Positions 6,013 through 12,749 of a stretch of 14,616 nucleotides of DNA are shown one piece after another. How positions within the stretch are numbered: the stretch's first letter is position 1; each line of letters opens with the position of its first letter. The stretch is from contig CAZAEO010000055.1 of assembly GCA_964484285.1 (NCBI GenBank), forward strand, positions 1 through 14,616. Direction: 5' to 3'. The stretch is from CAZUQP01 sp964484285. GTDB lineage: Bacteria > Pseudomonadota > Gammaproteobacteria > DSM-16500. Position numbers and translations under genes: made by a program. The notes below the pieces were generated by a model. That model saw only the letters and a list, made by a program, of their open reading frames with translations, did not search any database and was not told the DNA's origin.

Positions 6013-7259
6013 AGCTCTCTTTTCCAAACCATGAAATGAGTCATTACCAAACACAACGTTAACATGACAAATAAATGAGATACTGAATTTCCAATGATTC
6101 CTAACATCCAGAATACTATAGCAGCAGCAATAGCTATTAGCCCATAAGTCCGCATTACCCTAAATGGATGAGAGGCAAGCTTATCTTCCAAACCGATTCT
6201 ATCTAGCAAAGAGAGCGCAAGAACTTCATAAAAAAAAGCGGCTAACATAATAATAGTTAAAAGCAAAATTTCTTTACTATCCAGGTTGTGTATTGTAAAT
6301 GTTAATACATTCCAATGCCAATATAAAATACCGACAACAACCATTGCCACACACGCAAGAGAAAAAACACTGCTTAAGACAAAACTCATTTTTTTTGCAT
6401 TTACATAAAGAACAGCATACCCTGATTTTGCTGATTTTTTAAAATCCCAATCCAATTGAATGTTATATTTTTTACAAACAAGAGCAGCCATTGATACACC
6501 GCAATAATAACAAGCTATCATGTACACGCCAAACCATTCAGAAGTTTGATGAACAAGATTAAAAATAATCACTTGATTTCCAATAGTGAGAAGCACAACC
6601 GCGATTGCTAACCGCCAACCCCAGACTGCATAGGCATTCTTATAAAATACTGGCGTTTTCAATTCATCAGATTGATTTATTTGAGCTGCATTTTTTGACT
6701 TTTCTAATTGATTTGAAAATAAATCAAAAATACCAGCGCTGCACTGTAGAAAAGCATCTAACAACAAAGCCGCGCCCACTGCGATATTGATTCCTAGAAA
6801 ATCCCAGATGATTAAACCCAAAATCATACCAAGATAATAACCTAATTCGACCCACGCAATCTGTTGCTGTTTGCCAGCTGCTTTTGATGCACGCAACACT
6901 CTCGAATAAAACCAAAATCCGAATCGAGCGCTTAAAAAAATGAAAAAGAAAACAGCCGGAATATGGAATAATTTTCCATTTTCAGCATACCTTTCAAAAA
7001 TACAGAACAAAATAACGGAAGAAAAAGCGCCTAACAGAGAAAACCAACGTGCGATATTAATTGATTTTTTTTTAGGAACAAGTTGAAGAAATAACAAGCC
7101 CAATGCACTACCAAGAAAAAAAGCTAATATCGAACTTCCTTGCAATAATGGAATATTAACAATCCCTATTCCTTTTCCGAGAATCATGCCACCACCCAAT
7201 GCAGCCAGGAAATTTGCAAAAGCAAAAAAGTAATAATGTATTTTTTTCTCTTCTAACAT
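5991..7259 (-). CDS. 12-helix transporter-like membrane protein (MFS-like)
   Basis: The 422-residue product is an integral inner-membrane protein with about twelve hydrophobic helices: roughly 10-28, 41-61, 72-90, 99-119, 135-155, 157-175, 211-232, 243-262, 290-312, 330-352, 370-390 and 393-411. A polar loop at about 180-210 divides it in two halves, the layout of major facilitator superfamily carriers. I see no diagnostic signature such as the classic loop 2-3 motif, so the family call is tentative and the substrate unknown. Its ATG directly follows the stop codon of the upstream methyltransferase-like gene, whose end carries the GGAG ribosome binding site, so the two are translationally coupled. 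Export or import of a molecule made or modified by that partner is a reasonable inference. Confidence 0.7.
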   Translation of the reverse strand: MLEEKKIHYYFFAFANFLAALGGGMILGKGIGIVNIPLLQGSSILAFFLGSALGLLFLQLVPKKKSINIARWFSLLGAFSSVILFCIFERYAENGKLFHIPAVFFFIFLSARFGFWFYSRVLRASKAAGKQQQIAWVELGYYLGMILGLIIWDFLGINIAVGAALLLDAFLQCSAGIFDLFSNQLEKSKNAAQINQSDELKTPVFYKNAYAVWGWRLAIAVVLLTIGNQVIIFNLVHQTSEWFGVYMIACYYCGVSMAALVCKKYNIQLDWDFKKSAKSGYAVLYVNAKKMSFVLSSVFSLACVAMVVVGILYWHWNVLTFTIHNLDSKEILLLTIIMLAAFFYEVLALSLLDRIGLEDKLASHPFRVMRTYGLIAIAAAIVFWMLGIIGNSVSHLFVMLTLCLVMTHFMVWKRELHTLNRK

Positions 7260-8783
7260 TTATTTCTCCAAATAAGCACTAAATACTGCATATTCTCTCT
7301 TGCCATTTGGAGTATCAACTACTTGATGATAATTTTCATCATACATTACATCAAATAGACCACATTTTTTTATACCGTTAACTAATGTATGCATATTGTA
7401 CTTAATAATGCTGTGCAGAAGAATAAGCGTACCTTTTGGCAAAGATCTAATAACTTGTTGCGGATTATTGACTAACTCAAGGTCATAAGCTAGTTTATAA
7501 TAAAAACGATAAATGTGACCTTCAATTTGATGCCGCACAATATATTTTTCTGGCATGACTGGAGGACATCTATCATTTTTTGAGTCCTCTTGCGATAGGG
7601 TAAACTCTGGCTCTAAATTAGCAACAGACTGAAACGATTTTAATAATCTTTTCGTTTCTAATAAATGCCGAGGTGATTGCAAAAGAAAATCGTCCCAATT
7701 TCTTATATATTGGTCTGGCATAGAACGCATCACAGAAACACCCACCAAAATCTCTAATGGACGGTTTTGAAATACACTATGCACCATAGAAAAAAATTCA
7801 GCTTCTTGATCTTGATGATTATTTCCAAGACAATTACCAAAATAAGTAACTAACATACTGCACAATGAAGGCAAAAATTCAAATTCAGATTTTATAATTT
7901 TATTTTTTTTAAACTCATGCCTCACTTGCTCTATTGCATCACGTAAGTCATTAAAAATATCCGCTACAATACCAGCACAAATTAGACGGCCATTCTCGAT
8001 CTCTGGCATAAATGTTTCTTTTAATAAACCAATATGGTCTCGCAATAATCTTGGTGAAGCATCAATAGCCAAATAATGTATTTGCTTTTTATCATCTTCA
8101 CGTAGGATTTTTTTTAATAGCCCTATCTCTGCAAGCCCTTCAGCAGGTGCTAAACCCACGATTCCAATCAGTTGATTTACTTGCTGAGATATACATAGCC
8201 TATCTCGTATTCCTAAACGCTCCCAAGCAGCGGCTTCATAATCCACCCGAATTTCTGCTTCTTTACTGGAATAAGTTTCCCACCATCGTGCTGACCATTC
8301 TAAAAAATAAAGTCCAGGAAGCGAAAGAAGTGCTTTTTCTATAAGAGTCAAAGCAACATCTTCTGCCCTGATAACAGGCTCCAATAAAAGAACGACAGGA
8401 TCTTGACAGATATTGTTTTGTGTTGTTAATTCCAACTTACAAGCACGAGGAATCAATTCAAATCTTCCTCTAGACGATTTTAATTCTAAAGGATGACTAA
8501 ATTTTTCAAGTGTTTTTCCTAAACTTAACACAGAAGTTCGAAGTGTATTATCAGGAACATTGCCTTTGATCACGTTTTTATGTCGAAATATTTCTCTAAG
8601 ATCATCATATGTACACGCCTTTCCGCAGTCCAGCAATGCTAAAAAAATAAGCACCTTGATCGTTGGTTCCGGAACTAATCCTGGTTGCAGAATATCTTGC
8701 CTATTATTAAGCCATTCCTCAAAAGCATGCCGAAGTGGCTCCCAAGTATAGTTTTCTATCGTAAGTTGGTCTTCCGCATTCAT
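7260..8783 (-). CDS. winged-helix domain fused to an EgtD-like SAM methyltransferase
   Basis: The 507-residue product appears to have two parts. Residues about 38-112 look like an OmpR-type winged helix: a helical segment TIKVLIFLALLDC, a DLREIF helix, a tLRtSVlsLgKtL recognition-like helix, and a GRFEL wing. Residues about 155-505 resemble the histidine-specific methyltransferase family (EgtD/DUF2260): the SAM-loop region IVGLAPAEGLAEIG (208-221), LAIDAS (238-243) for the acidic ribose-binding residue, TYFGNCLGN (313-321) matching the family's FxGSxxGN, and a C-terminal FSAYL strand. The glycine loop is degenerate (Ala-Pro-Ala in place of Gly-x-Gly), so SAM binding is uncertain. It could be a sensor-regulator or an enzyme acting on an amino acid. 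It pairs with the transporter-like gene directly after it. Confidence 0.6.
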   Translation of the reverse strand: MNAEDQLTIENYTWEPLRHAFEEWLNNRQDILQPGLVPEPTIKVLIFLALLDCGKACTYDDLREIFRHKNVIKGNVPDNTLRTSVLSLGKTLEKFSHPLELKSSRGRFELIPRACKLELTTQNNICQDPVVLLLEPVIRAEDVALTLIEKALLSLPGLYFLEWSARWWETYSSKEAEIRVDYEAAAWERLGIRDRLCISQQVNQLIGIVGLAPAEGLAEIGLLKKILREDDKKQIHYLAIDASPRLLRDHIGLLKETFMPEIENGRLICAGIVADIFNDLRDAIEQVRHEFKKNKIIKSEFEFLPSLCSMLVTYFGNCLGNNHQDQEAEFFSMVHSVFQNRPLEILVGVSVMRSMPDQYIRNWDDFLLQSPRHLLETKRLLKSFQSVANLEPEFTLSQEDSKNDRCPPVMPEKYIVRHQIEGHIYRFYYKLAYDLELVNNPQQVIRSLPKGTLILLHSIIKYNMHTLVNGIKKCGLFDVMYDENYHQVVDTPNGKREYAVFSAYLEK

Positions 8784-8820
8784 CGCTCAAAATTCCATGA
8801 TGTGCAAAAATAAGCTCAAC

Positions 8821-8849
8821 ATTTTATCAGGTTAGAATCTTTATGTCTC
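8821..8849 (-). promoter_or_regulatory. promoter for the methyltransferase-transporter pair
   Basis: On the minus strand, GAGACA (plus 8844-8849) lies 17 bp before TAAAAT (plus 8821-8826). The matches to consensus are 4 of 6 and 5 of 6. The predicted start is near 8814, giving a leader of about 30 nt to the ATG at 8783. Confidence 0.4.
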
Positions 8850-9054
8850 TAAAAAAATCATAAACGAATAACGTTCTCAATAATTCTAGTTAATGAAAAA
8901 TATTTTAATAATGTTCTTGATTTATTAAAAACATTTTTGTAAATTCTTATTGTTCTTAAATATTCTTTATTGCGCTTAATGAAAATAAAAGCAGACTCTC
9001 TACAAAACTCTCAAGGCTCAGAGCACATACCCTATCTGCTCTAAAAATTCAGCA

Positions 9055-9084
9055 TTAAAATACCCGCCGTTTTTTCTGTATAAA
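9055..9084 (+). promoter_or_regulatory. possible promoter of the regulator-like gene
   Basis: TTAAAA (9055-9060), an 18-bp spacer and TATAAA (9079-9084) give a moderate sigma70 match just downstream of the AGAGCA/TGCTCT dyad. Transcription would begin near 9091. The gene has a strong purine-rich ribosome binding site (AGGAAGAGGAG, 9109-9119). Confidence 0.35.
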
Positions 9085-9130
9085 ACAAACACTCTACATC
9101 ACAATAAAAGGAAGAGGAGTATAGGAAATC

Positions 9131-9553
9131 ATGTCAGCAATTCAACCATTATGCTATTTAATAGGCATTAGCCCATCTAAATTATCAAAAGAAGAAAATC
9201 TGATTTTAGAAGCAGAACTTTTTATATGTATATGCAATGCACTAAAGGAACATCACAGAGCAGAACACAAGAATTATTTTCGTTCAATTAAACTCACTAT
9301 AGAAATGGAGGAAGTTATGCTTGAAACTAATTTTGCACGCTTAATCATTAGAGATATTTTATTAACCGAGGAATACACACTAGATGGTATTGCACATTAC
9401 ACGGGCACGCATAAAGACATTGTTGATGAAATATTTGCAGGGCACAACACCAGTCCTTCTGCTACATTTCTTCGCAAGCTCATTGAATTGCATAGATCAG
9501 TCAGACACGAGCTTTATAACATGATTATAAAAAAATCACTGCACAATATTTAG
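9131..9553 (+). CDS. small HTH-like regulator-type protein, conserved family suspected
   Basis: The 140-residue cytosolic protein is mostly helical. Residues about 78-125 (TEEYTLDGIAHYTGT, then a helix, then NTSPSATFLRKLIELHRSV) look like an XRE-like helix-turn-helix: a helix, a turn at TGT, a second helix DIVDEIF, and a PS-containing third helix. From memory, proteins with a similar end (EYTLEGIA..., PS..., RKIIELHRSVRPELY) recur in Legionellales, but I cannot confirm this here. ATG 9131 follows AGGAG. It stands alone, divergent from the methyltransferase pair, so local regulation of that pair is possible. DNA binding is inferred only. Confidence 0.6.
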   Translation: MSAIQPLCYLIGISPSKLSKEENLILEAELFICICNALKEHHRAEHKNYFRSIKLTIEMEEVMLETNFARLIIRDILLTEEYTLDGIAHYTGTHKDIVDEIFAGHNTSPSATFLRKLIELHRSVRHELYNMIIKKSLHNI

Positions 9554-9610
9554 CTGTAGCTTAACATATAAGTTAGGCTTTGCTGCATAAATCAAATCTT
9601 TTACAAAAGC

Positions 9611-9683
9611 TGTCATGCCAGCGAAGGCTGGCATCCAAAAAATGTCGAAAAAAAACTAGATGCCAGCCTTCGCTGGCATGACA
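9611..9683. repeat. 25-bp perfect inverted repeat (REP/MITE-like)
   Basis: The 25 bases at 9611-9635 are the exact reverse complement of 9659-9683, with a 23-nt spacer. Each arm is itself a hairpin: an 8-bp ATGCCAGC/GCTGGCAT stem around four bases. Such nested palindromes are typical of dispersed intergenic repeats in proteobacteria. It lies between two convergent genes, and the plus-strand exit runs into TTTT (9684-9687), so it may also terminate transcription from both sides. No flanking target duplication was seen. Confidence 0.8.
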
Positions 9684-9711
9684 TTTTCGTGATTAGGCAC
9701 GAAGGAATGTC
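9680..9711. terminator. second hairpin downstream of the inverted repeat
   Basis: GACATTTTCGTG (9680-9691) pairs with CACGAA (9698-9703) and AATGTC (9706-9711), with a GG bulge and loop ATTAGG. It directly abuts and overlaps the last four bases of the 25-bp inverted repeat, so the two may be one composite element. There is no long T run, so a terminator role at the end of the convergent genes is only possible. Confidence 0.4.
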
Positions 9712-9724
9712 CCGAGGATGCGTC

Positions 9725-10885
9725 TCAAAGATTAAAATGATTTTTTCTTGGACTAGAACTAGGCGGCGATGTAGGTTGATCTTTTTCCTGTTCTGAATCC
9801 ACACTATTAGTAGACCTTGAGGAAGGGGAAGATTCCATCTTTTGTTCAGCTTCAGATTCATCAGTGACAACAGTCATACTCTTTCTATGGGGACTATTGT
9901 TCGCAGACAATGATTGTCGAATAACACGATCAGAACTATTAGAACGCGTATCATCTTGTTCTTTTTCCTCATCCTGTTTTTCAGATGAGCTCTGCTGTAC
10001 CACACCAGATTGTGGTAACGGTGTTGTTAAAATATGCGCGGTGTGACCCAGCGCTGTTACGCCTGCCAGTACCGCACCACCATAAGTTAATAATGTTCCT
10101 GCAGTCAATTTACCTAAAAGCGGTACTGTCACCGCAAGTGATGGCGGAAAAAAAACACCCAGTAAGACTGCAGCAATGCCCGCCAAGATAGAAAAACCCG
10201 CAACCATTTTTGCGCCCAGACTCATGGCTTGCCATTTTTGTTTGAAACGTTCCCATCGGGACAATCGCAAAACAGTAAGCTCTTGCTGTGCTTTGTTTCT
10301 ATCACCCATCAATAAAGCACGTAAAAAACCCGAGTGAGTAGCAATATAGACTAATTGAAATCCGTTTTCAGTTAATTTAAAAACAGTTTCGGTAGCTTCT
10401 TCTTTACGTTGAAACTTATGCACTTCAGAAAACGTCTTTAAAGGAACCTTGGTAATTGTTTTAAAATAAATTTCTTCATCTTTTTTATAAATATCGAAAA
10501 CATTTGTACTTTCAGGTTCCTTATTTCTTATATCCTCTCCAATAGAATTGACGTTGAATAATCGCCGAAACTCGTCAGCCAACAAGTAAAATGAACCATA
10601 AAAACAGGGATTGGTCGTAAAGTGTCGCAAAAGAAACTCATCTTTGCCTGGAAATTCCTTCTGTAATTCTTCGATGGTTATTCCCTTCTTCAGCTTATGA
10701 TGATTTAAGCAATAATTTCTCTTAAGCTCTATATTGAGAGATTCGAGACCTTTATCAAGTTCGTTTAAACCCGTTTCGATAAAATTTGCTTCTACCAGCT
10801 TTTTGATTGTGCTAGCGTTACTCGCGCGCAAATCATCTGGTAGGAGCTCATACTTATATTTAGTATATGTAACTCTATCTTGCAT
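9725..10885 (-). CDS. candidate secreted effector with two hydrophobic segments and a Ser/Glu-rich tail
   Basis: The 386-residue protein has no signal peptide. Residues 1-220 are a mixed, charged domain I do not recognise. Two hydrophobic stretches, about 226-247 and 250-282 (Gly/Ala-rich), could form a membrane hairpin. Residues 291-386 are a disordered tail full of Ser, Glu, Asp, Gln and Pro. They include an acidic cluster (ESEAEQKMES, about 343-352) near the C-terminus of the kind seen in Dot/Icm type IV substrates (E-block). A soluble domain, membrane hairpin and polar C-terminal tail without signal peptide fit an effector targeting a host membrane, but this is inference. The start has AGAGG seven bases before ATG. 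It is divergent from the bZIP gene with 67 bp between them. Confidence 0.65.
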   Translation of the reverse strand: MQDRVTYTKYKYELLPDDLRASNASTIKKLVEANFIETGLNELDKGLESLNIELKRNYCLNHHKLKKGITIEELQKEFPGKDEFLLRHFTTNPCFYGSFYLLADEFRRLFNVNSIGEDIRNKEPESTNVFDIYKKDEEIYFKTITKVPLKTFSEVHKFQRKEEATETVFKLTENGFQLVYIATHSGFLRALLMGDRNKAQQELTVLRLSRWERFKQKWQAMSLGAKMVAGFSILAGIAAVLLGVFFPPSLAVTVPLLGKLTAGTLLTYGGAVLAGVTALGHTAHILTTPLPQSGVVQQSSSEKQDEEKEQDDTRSNSSDRVIRQSLSANNSPHRKSMTVVTDESEAEQKMESSPSSRSTNSVDSEQEKDQPTSPPSSSPRKNHFNL

Positions 10886-10909
10886 CGTGACGCCTCTCTC
10901 GTTTTATAC

Positions 10910-10953
10910 CTTAATATAGGTTAATACCTTAGACTTAATGTATCCTTAAAATA
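10910..10953 (+). promoter_or_regulatory. TTAA direct repeats, possible PmrA-type regulator site
   Basis: The intergenic region holds CTTAATGTA (10934-10942), two bases, then CTTAAAATA (10945-10953). These are direct repeats with 11-bp spacing, close to the cTTAATatT-N2-cTTAATatT sites reported for the response regulator PmrA upstream of Legionella and Coxiella effectors. A further CTTAATATA lies at 10910-10918, and ATACCTTA occurs twice (10906-10913, 10924-10931). The best pair abuts the bZIP gene's ATG, so it may serve the divergent gene, or the real start lies downstream. AT-rich chance matches are possible. Confidence 0.35.
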
Positions 10954-12014
10954 TGCCTTTTTATCTTGGAATCCAGTACACAACAGAATATAATCTTGTA
11001 GCTCTAGATAACAGATTAAACAATAAAATCAATGAATTAAGAGAACAATCTATGACATCAGCCGTTATTACAGAACAATTACTTGAAACGTTCAAAGCCA
11101 TGTTTAAAGAATTCGACATTCAAGGCTTCGAATTTTCCACCACGTATGATCCGGAAGAATATCTTAAAAATCAAAAGATTACTGTTCTGCCAAACAACCA
11201 TGTTCCGCGAGATGCGCGCTTACTCACCAAGCCAGAACTGTTTCTTTTAGCCATACTCGCAGCAAGTAATGATCATTCTACGAAGGGGCTAACAGAAACC
11301 GCTAACGAAAATCGACTTTCATTTCTATATCATTATGGTAAACCTGAGTTTCAATTTTACAAACGTCCCTCTTCCGACCAGGTTAATCAAGTAAGCCAGG
11401 CATTTGAAAAAGCTTTTAAGGAACTCAATAAGTTGGATTTACTTCCTAAAAACAATCAGATGATTCCATTGCCTCAACCTGTAGCATCCAGCATTCCAGT
11501 TCCAGAAATAAAAGCTTCTTCCACGACAGAACCGAAACAAGAACAAAGCTTAATTGCACTCAAGGATAAAAAGCGCAAACAGGACCATCCACCGCAACCT
11601 TCTGCTTCATCGCACAGAAAAATTAAACAAAACCTTAAACAAGACCTTGATCCGGAAGAATATAAAAAAATCAAAAAAGCAAGAGATCGCCTCTCCGCAA
11701 AACACAGTCGTGAGAAAAGAAAAATATATGTTGCTGTTTTAGAAAGCGCGGTTTCAGAGTTAACAGCAGAGATAAAACAAAAAAAAACTCAAATTGACAA
11801 ATTAACCCAAGAAAATCGCCAGCTAAGAGAATATTATTTACAGATAGCAACATTACAAAAACCAGGACATCTCGATCAAAATACGTTTTTGTCAAGAACA
11901 CAAACCATACTATCCGCATCTGTTTCCAGCAGCAGCCTGTTCAGTCACAAACCATTACCTGCAAATTCCCATTCAACTTCCGATAAAAAACTGGATTCAC
12001 CAAAACTAACTTAA
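10953..12014 (+). CDS. bZIP-domain protein, candidate nuclear-targeted effector
   Basis: The 353-residue protein has an unrecognised N-terminal domain (about 1-165), a Pro/Ser/Lys-rich linker with a KKRK cluster (206-209) that resembles a nuclear localisation signal, and a bZIP-like region (about 234-298). In the basic region D-R-L-S-A-K-H-S-R (245-253) matches N-x-x-A-A-x-x-S/C-R, with Asp replacing the usual Asn. The first zipper Leu, 263, is exactly ten residues after Arg253, as in GCN4 and CREB. Heptad d positions are Leu263, Leu270, Lys277, Leu284, Leu291, Ile298; a positions are Val260, Val267, Ile274, Ile281, Asn288, Tyr295. A Ser-rich tail follows. ATG 10953 lacks a ribosome binding site; ATG 11052 is an alternative. 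The gene overlaps rlmB's end by 9 bp, convergent. Confidence 0.75.
   Translation: MPFYLGIQYTTEYNLVALDNRLNNKINELREQSMTSAVITEQLLETFKAMFKEFDIQGFEFSTTYDPEEYLKNQKITVLPNNHVPRDARLLTKPELFLLAILAASNDHSTKGLTETANENRLSFLYHYGKPEFQFYKRPSSDQVNQVSQAFEKAFKELNKLDLLPKNNQMIPLPQPVASSIPVPEIKASSTTEPKQEQSLIALKDKKRKQDHPPQPSASSHRKIKQNLKQDLDPEEYKKIKKARDRLSAKHSREKRKIYVAVLESAVSELTAEIKQKKTQIDKLTQENRQLREYYLQIATLQKPGHLDQNTFLSRTQTILSASVSSSSLFSHKPLPANSHSTSDKKLDSPKLT
11147..11663 (+). repeat. 16-nt direct repeat inside the bZIP gene
   Basis: The 16 bases at 11147-11162 recur exactly at 11648-11663, in the same reading frame. Both encode DPEEY, once in the N-terminal domain (residues 66-70) and once just before the bZIP basic region (233-237). 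Both copies are followed by A-rich, Lys-coding sequence. The intervening bases are unrelated. Confidence 0.6.
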
Positions 12015-12749
12015 CCGCTGCCGCATCGCCTCAAACAGAAAAATGCCGGCAGCAACTGATACGTTTAGACTCGACACAGACCCTTGCATCGGAATAGTCA
12101 ACAATGCGTCACAATGTTCTCGAGTCAAACGACGAAGCCCTGTTCCTTCAGCACCTAACACCAATGCAACTGAGCCGCGCAAGTCTGCTTGATATAAGGT
12201 TTTTTCAGCAGGAATCGCGGCACCAAACACCCAAATATTTCGCTCTTGCAACATACGTAACGTACGCGCCAAATTGGTGACTTGAATAAAAGGAACGGTT
12301 TCAGCGGCCCCTGACGCCACTTTGGCAACAGTCGGTGTTAATCCCACTGATTTATCTTTTGGTATAATTACTGCATGCACGCCGGCTGCATCTGCGCTAC
12401 GTAAACATGCGCCTAAATTATGTGGATCTTGAATACCATCCAACACCAACAATAATGCAGGGCCAGTCAAATTATCTAATAGCGTAACCAAATCTGCTTC
12501 CGTAAAGCGTTTGGCTTCTCGACAAAACGCAACGATACCTTGATGGTTAGCCTGATGTGTCATCTGGTCTAATTCGGATCGTGCCACAAAAGCAACTGGA
12601 ATAGGATGTTCTGTCACTAATTCGATGATTGCTTGCATTTTTTGATCGTGCCGCTCTTGTAAAATCGCTAAACGGATAATACGTTGCGGCTGCGATGACA
12701 ATAACGCTTGAACTGCATGGATACCAAAAACAAAGGATGATTCGCTCAT
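12006..12749 (-). CDS. rlmB: 23S rRNA (guanosine-2251-2'-O)-methyltransferase
   Basis: RlmB is a SpoU-family (trefoil-knot) enzyme that methylates the ribose of G2251 in the peptidyl-tRNA site loop of 23S rRNA, using SAM. The 247-residue product is full length. The N-terminal substrate-binding domain (about 1-78, FGIHAVQALL start) is followed by the three SpoU motifs: DPHNLGACLRSADAAG (108-123; Asn111, Arg117), GAEGTGL (199-205) and IPMQGSVSSLNVSVA (219-233). Its ATG overlaps the rnr stop as ATGA, the common rnr-rlmB arrangement, so the genes are co-transcribed and coupled. Its stop codon overlaps the end of the convergent bZIP gene. Confidence 0.96.
   Translation of the reverse strand: MSESSFVFGIHAVQALLSSQPQRIIRLAILQERHDQKMQAIIELVTEHPIPVAFVARSELDQMTHQANHQGIVAFCREAKRFTEADLVTLLDNLTGPALLLVLDGIQDPHNLGACLRSADAAGVHAVIIPKDKSVGLTPTVAKVASGAAETVPFIQVTNLARTLRMLQERNIWVFGAAIPAEKTLYQADLRGSVALVLGAEGTGLRRLTREHCDALLTIPMQGSVSSLNVSVAAGIFLFEAMRQRLS

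Larger units (their letters stand above)
8784..9130. other. AT-rich divergent intergenic region
   Basis: These 347 bp separate the minus-strand methyltransferase pair from the plus-strand regulator-like gene. There is no convincing reading frame or RNA gene. I see an 8-bp dyad, TTTTAATA at 8903-8910 and TATTAAAA at 8923-8930. A 6-bp dyad, AGAGCA at 9020-9025 and TGCTCT at 9037-9042, and several TTCTT-containing repeats also occur. The dyads could be operators for the adjacent regulator-like protein. Confidence 0.5.

Noticed and set aside
9020..9042. AGAGCA/TGCTCT dyad as a terminator
   Set aside because: The stem is only 6 bp with an 11-nt loop and no T run on the relevant strand; at most an operator.
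9611..9683. Inverted repeat as ends of an insertion sequence or part of a CRISPR array
   Set aside because: Only 23 nt lie between the arms, with no transposase, no target duplication and no repeat-spacer series.
9613..9870. Minus-strand 85-codon frame across the inverted repeat
   Set aside because: It is a shadow of the repeat and of the 3' end of the effector-like gene; the product is low-complexity.
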